From assembly GCF_008642335.1 (NCBI RefSeq), contig NZ_CP029191.1:1426001-1490000 (forward strand): a DNA stretch of 64,000 bases, read 5' to 3'. Under the pieces are notes generated by a model. That model was not told the DNA's origin. It worked only from the letters and a program-made list of their open reading frames with translations, and made no database searches. Shown piece by piece: positions 61,049 through 64,000 of the stretch. Every line of letters begins with the position of its first letter. Positions within the stretch are counted from its first letter, which is position 1. The translations under genes were made by a program, and so were the position numbers. The DNA is from Streptomyces venezuelae. GTDB lineage: Bacteria; Actinomycetota; Actinomycetes; Streptomycetales; Streptomycetaceae.

Positions 61049-61984
61049 TCAGTCGCCCCACTCCACCGTGACCACGATCTTGCCTCTGGTCCGGCCCTCC
61101 TCGCTCAGGCGGTGTGCCTCCGCCGCCTGTTCCAGCGGGAACGTCTTGTCGACGTGGACGGTCACGACGTCCTGTTCGGCGAGTTCGGAGAGGCGTTGGA
61201 GGTCCTCGGCGACGGGGCGTACGAAGCAGTAGTGGCCGCCCAGGCCGATCACCCCGCCGTCCGCGATGGACGCAAGGCGGCCGCCCGGTGAGAGGAGCTC
61301 CGCGGACGCCTTCAGCGTGTCGCCGCCCACCGTGTCGAACGCCGCGTCGACGCCCTCCGGGGCGAGTCCGCGGACCCGGTCCACCAGGCCTTCTCCGTAG
61401 GTGACCGGCTCGGCGCCCAGCTCGCGCAGGTAGTCGTGGTTGCGTTCGCTCGCGGTGCCGATGACGCGGGCGCCCGCGTGCCGGGCCAGCTGCACGGCGA
61501 TCGAGCCGACGCCGCCCGCCGCCGCGTGCAAGAGCACGACGTCGCCCTCGGTGACCTCGAGGGCCTGGTTGACGACCTGGTACGCGGTCAGGCCGGCGAG
61601 CGGGAGGCCCGCGGCCTCCTCGAACGTGAGGTTGCGCGGCTTGCGGGCCAAGGTGCGGATCGGCGCGGCGACGTACTCGGCGAACGTGCCGCGGGAGAGG
61701 AAGTCCTCGCGTACGTAGCCGATGACCTCGTCCCCCACCGCGAACTCCGGTGCCGCGGCGCCCGGTTGGACCACCACGCCGGAGACGTCCCAGCCGGGGA
61801 TCACGGGGAAGACCGGGTCCAGGAGGCTGTCGAGGTGCCCTTCCCTGCACTTCCAGTCGACGGGGTTGACTGCGGCGGCGCGGACCTTCACCAGGACGGA
61901 GTCGGGGCCGACCTTGGGGTCGCGCACCTCTCCGTACTCGAGGACTTCGGGCCCGCCGTAGCTGCGGTAACTGATCGCCTTCAT
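61049..61984 (-). CDS. Zinc-independent MDR-type NADP oxidoreductase
   Basis: 311 residues from ATG 61984. Medium-chain dehydrogenase of the quinone-oxidoreductase branch: VRAAAVNPVDWKCREG near the N-terminus and NADPH motif VLLHAAAGGVGSIAVQLARHAGA. No structural or catalytic zinc ligands are seen. AFDTVGGDTLKASAELL is typical of the family. Likely reduces quinones or alpha,beta-unsaturated ketones. Monocistronic. Confidence 0.9.
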   Translation of the reverse strand: MKAISYRSYGGPEVLEYGEVRDPKVGPDSVLVKVRAAAVNPVDWKCREGHLDSLLDPVFPVIPGWDVSGVVVQPGAAAPEFAVGDEVIGYVREDFLSRGTFAEYVAAPIRTLARKPRNLTFEEAAGLPLAGLTAYQVVNQALEVTEGDVVLLHAAAGGVGSIAVQLARHAGARVIGTASERNHDYLRELGAEPVTYGEGLVDRVRGLAPEGVDAAFDTVGGDTLKASAELLSPGGRLASIADGGVIGLGGHYCFVRPVAEDLQRLSELAEQDVVTVHVDKTFPLEQAAEAHRLSEEGRTRGKIVVTVEWGD

Positions 61985-62116
61985 GAGGGGTCGCCTTCGC
62001 GGAGGTCGGGAGAAACATCGTCGAGGCTGACAAGGATCGCATATGGGAAATAAGCGGGCATTGGGGGCTAGCCTGAGAGGGTCAACCCTCCCCCGGAGCC
62101 CGAGAAGGTGCGCGTC

Positions 62117-62413
62117 ATGACCACCCTCCACCACGAACACCCCGTGCACGACCACGTCCATGGCCCGGCCTGCGGCCACCCCGAGGTGCCGCACGGCGAC
62201 CACGTCGACTACGCGCACGACGGCCACATGCACCGTCTGCACACCGACCACTACGACGAGTGCGACCCGACCGGCCACACCGCCCACCAGGGCCACGACC
62301 ACCAGCACGGGGACGGCTGCGGCCACGACTCCGTGACGCACGGCGACCACGTCGACTATCTGCACGACGGCCACCGGCACGCGTCGCACGACGGGCACTG
62401 GGACGACCACTGA
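62117..62413 (+). CDS. His-rich metal-binding protein with internal duplication
   Basis: 98 residues, about a quarter of them His. Two copies of a unit HVHGPACGHPEVPHGDHVDYAHDGHMH / QHGDGCGHDSVTHGDHVDYLHDGHRH follow one another, each with one Cys before GH. No signal peptide. It presumably buffers Zn2+, Ni2+ or Cu2+. Small proteins like this are often near metal uptake genes, but none is adjacent. ATG 62117; AGAAGG lies upstream. Confidence 0.8.
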   Translation: MTTLHHEHPVHDHVHGPACGHPEVPHGDHVDYAHDGHMHRLHTDHYDECDPTGHTAHQGHDHQHGDGCGHDSVTHGDHVDYLHDGHRHASHDGHWDDH

Positions 62414-62465
62414 GAGCTCCGCCCGGCCCGCGCCCCACGACGGGGCGCGGTAGCCTCTGGACGGC

Positions 62466-62483
62466 ATACCGACTGGTCGGCAT
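62466..62483. promoter_or_regulatory. Palindrome before the phosphotransferase/acyl-CoA dehydrogenase operon
   Basis: AT-A-CCGAC-TG-GTCGG-C-AT: 5-bp perfect arms extended by an outer AT/AT pair, 57 bp before the start codon. TetR-type fatty-acid regulators bind sites of this shape. No such gene is in view. Confidence 0.5.
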
Positions 62484-62540
62484 CATGTAGGGCAGCCAGC
62501 AAGCAGTGGCACGCCACCACCATGCCGATCAGGAGCGAAG

Positions 62541-63563
62541 ATGAGCTCAGACCATCCGCCGGGCCTCGACCTCGACCAATTGCGCGGCCACCTCGACCGC
62601 GAGCGGCCCGGCCTGGTCGGCGGCCCGCTCTCCGCCCGGCTCATCGAGGGCGGCCGGTCCAACCTCACGTACGCCGTCACCGACGGCACCGCGCGCTGGG
62701 TGGTCCGGCGCCCCCCGCTGGGCCACGTCCTCGCCACCGCGCACGACATGAAGCGCGAGCACCGGGTGATCGCAGCGCTGCACCCGACGGACGTGCCGGT
62801 GCCCGCGCCGGTGCTGCTCTGCGAGGACGAAGCCGTCATCGGGTCGCCGTTCTACGTCATGGAGTTCGTGGACGGAACCCCGTACCGCACCGCCGAGGAG
62901 CTCGCGCCGCTCGGCCCCGAGCGCACCCGTGACGCGGTGCTCGGTCTTGTCGACACCCTCGTCGACCTGCACGCCGTCGACCCGGCGGCCGTCGGGCTCG
63001 GCGACTTCGGGCGGCCCGAGGGCTTCCTCGACCGGCAGCTGCGCCGCTGGGGCAAGCAGCTCGACGCGTCCCGCAACCGCGAGCTCGCCGGCATCGACGA
63101 GCTGCACGCGGCGCTCGGCCGCTCGCTCCCCGACTCCCCCGCGCCCACCGTCATCCACGGCGACTACCGCCTGGACAACGTCCTCATAGGCGACGACGAC
63201 CGGATCAAGGCCATCCTCGACTGGGAGATGTCCACGCTCGGCGATCCCCTCACGGACCTGGGCCTGCTCGTGATGTACAGCGCGAAGCTGGAGGTGCCCG
63301 ACTCCCCCGTCAGCACCACCGCGGGCGCGCCCGGCCACCCGGACCCGGCCGAGCTGATCGAGCGGTACGCCGCGCGCTCGGGGCGCGACGTGTCGGCCGT
63401 CTCCTGGTACACGGCGTTCGCGTGGTTCAAGCTCGCCGTGATCCTGGAGGGCATCCACTACCGCTACACGCTGGGCCAGACGGTCGGTGCGGGCTTCGAC
63501 CGGATCGGCGAGCTCGTGCCCGTCTTCATCCAGCACGGTCTGACGACCCTCCAGGAAGGCTGA
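62541..63563 (+). CDS. APH-family phosphotransferase linked to acyl-CoA dehydrogenase
   Basis: 340 residues, aminoglycoside/choline kinase fold: RWVVRRPPLG (ATP-site Lys/Arg region), catalytic loop VIHGDYRLDNVLIG and metal site ILDWEMSTLGDPLTDLGLLV. This ACAD10/FadE-associated branch usually sits next to an acyl-CoA dehydrogenase gene, as it does here (6 bp later). It is thought to phosphorylate a hydroxy-acyl substrate for the dehydrogenase to eliminate, as shown for human ACAD10/11. Not an antibiotic resistance gene by context. Confidence 0.88.
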   Translation: MSSDHPPGLDLDQLRGHLDRERPGLVGGPLSARLIEGGRSNLTYAVTDGTARWVVRRPPLGHVLATAHDMKREHRVIAALHPTDVPVPAPVLLCEDEAVIGSPFYVMEFVDGTPYRTAEELAPLGPERTRDAVLGLVDTLVDLHAVDPAAVGLGDFGRPEGFLDRQLRRWGKQLDASRNRELAGIDELHAALGRSLPDSPAPTVIHGDYRLDNVLIGDDDRIKAILDWEMSTLGDPLTDLGLLVMYSAKLEVPDSPVSTTAGAPGHPDPAELIERYAARSGRDVSAVSWYTAFAWFKLAVILEGIHYRYTLGQTVGAGFDRIGELVPVFIQHGLTTLQEG

Positions 63564-63569
63564 GCCGCC

Positions 63570-64000
63570 GTGGACTTCGCATACGACGCGCGTACCGAGG
63601 AACTGCGCGGCAAGCTGCTCGCCTTCATGGACGACCACGTCTACCCCGCTGAGGCCGTCGCCGACGAGCAGCGCGCCGCGCTCGCCTCGCCGTGGGACAC
63701 CCCCGCCGTGGTGGAGGAGTTGAAGGCCGAGGCGCGTCGGCAGGGGCTGTGGAATCTGTTCCTGCCCGATGCCGAGCACGGTGCCGGACTCACCAACCTC
63801 CAGTACGCACCGCTCGCCGAGATCACCGGTCGATCGCCACAGTTGGCGCCCACCGCGTTGAACTGCGCCGCGCCCGACACCGGCAACATGGAGGTGCTCG
63901 CGCAGTTCGGCAGCGGGGCGCAGCGGAAGCAGTGGCTGGAGCCGCTGCTCGCCGGGGAGATCCGCTCGGCGTTCGCGATGACCGAGCCGGACGTCGCCTC
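63570..64000 (+). CDS. Acyl-CoA dehydrogenase, N-terminal part
   Basis: Starts at GTG 63570 with AGGAAGG 10-16 nt upstream and runs off the window. The N-terminus reads DFAYDARTEELRGKLLAFMDDHVYPAE. The segment NLFLPDAEHGAGLTNLQYAPLAEITGRSP and the start of the FAD-binding strand SAFAMTEPDVAS are diagnostic. Forms an operon with the preceding phosphotransferase. 143 codons are visible. Confidence 0.9.
   Translation, partial: MDFAYDARTEELRGKLLAFMDDHVYPAEAVADEQRAALASPWDTPAVVEELKAEARRQGLWNLFLPDAEHGAGLTNLQYAPLAEITGRSPQLAPTALNCAAPDTGNMEVLAQFGSGAQRKQWLEPLLAGEIRSAFAMTEPDVA

Noticed and set aside
62541..63563. Aminoglycoside resistance kinase
   Set aside because: The fold matches, but the sequence and the acyl-CoA dehydrogenase gene 6 bp later place it in the lipid-catabolic ACAD-associated branch.

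Overview
The window is chromosomal DNA from a Streptomyces-type actinomycete. Evidence: very high GC in third codon positions, frequent GTG starts, paired chaplins with an LAxTG sortase signal, the mycothiol ligase mshC, an F420-type oxidoreductase and many 4-nt start/stop overlaps. From memory, the gene order mshC - SCO1664-like - DUF3090 - histidine phosphatase - corA ... chaplins ... M20 peptidase, then YchJ - gntR - gntK - gntP and on to a FAD dehydrogenase and a TetR/SDR pair, resembles the SCO1662-SCO1690 core neighbourhood of S. coelicolor. I could not check that here.

Layout. 0-3.1 kb: a purine or nucleoside catabolic operon (phosphorylase end, amidohydrolase, molybdopterin oxidoreductase, flavin reductase), then a FadR-type regulator. 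3.9-7.6 kb: a PAC2 protein, an S8 protease and a glutamine-rich protein that carries the same C-terminal domain as the protease. 7.7-10.7 kb: a secreted GH31 glycosidase. 11-16.3 kb: the mshC cluster, corA and a ferritin-like protein. 16.5-25 kb: F420 oxidoreductase, aldo/keto reductase, a RecD2-like protein that has lost its ATPase motifs, an acidic protein, DUF5703, two chaplins, an M20 peptidase and tRNA-Leu(GAG).

25-48.8 kb looks accessory and starts right behind the tRNA-Leu. Its first part (25.1-34.1 kb) packs a caspase-TPR protease, an NB-ARC/TPR STAND NTPase and an EACC1 protein, all hallmarks of NTP-dependent conflict systems. Interleaved with them are four sugar-phosphate enzymes: a SIS isomerase, a divergent GT20, G6P dehydrogenase and a Glk-type glucokinase. 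This is my best candidate for an undescribed system. Next come kdpFABC with an extra tiny membrane ORF, a cupin/VOC pair divergent from a GlxA-type regulator, and a ThDP enzyme. The block ends with a probable oxylipin module: a catalase-like/dioxygenase fusion with the COX-type Tyr-x-x-His signature, a nitroreductase-like partner and a divergent class 3 lipase.

48.8-64 kb returns to ordinary genes: YchJ, the gluconate operon, an APC permease, a FAD-dependent dehydrogenase, a DMT transporter, a TetR/SDR pair, a NUDIX protein, paired DUF202 proteins, a quinone-oxidoreductase-like enzyme, a His-rich metal-binding protein and the start of an acyl-CoA dehydrogenase operon. Several strong bidirectional hairpins, a dispersed intergenic repeat and regulator-proximal palindromes are also annotated.
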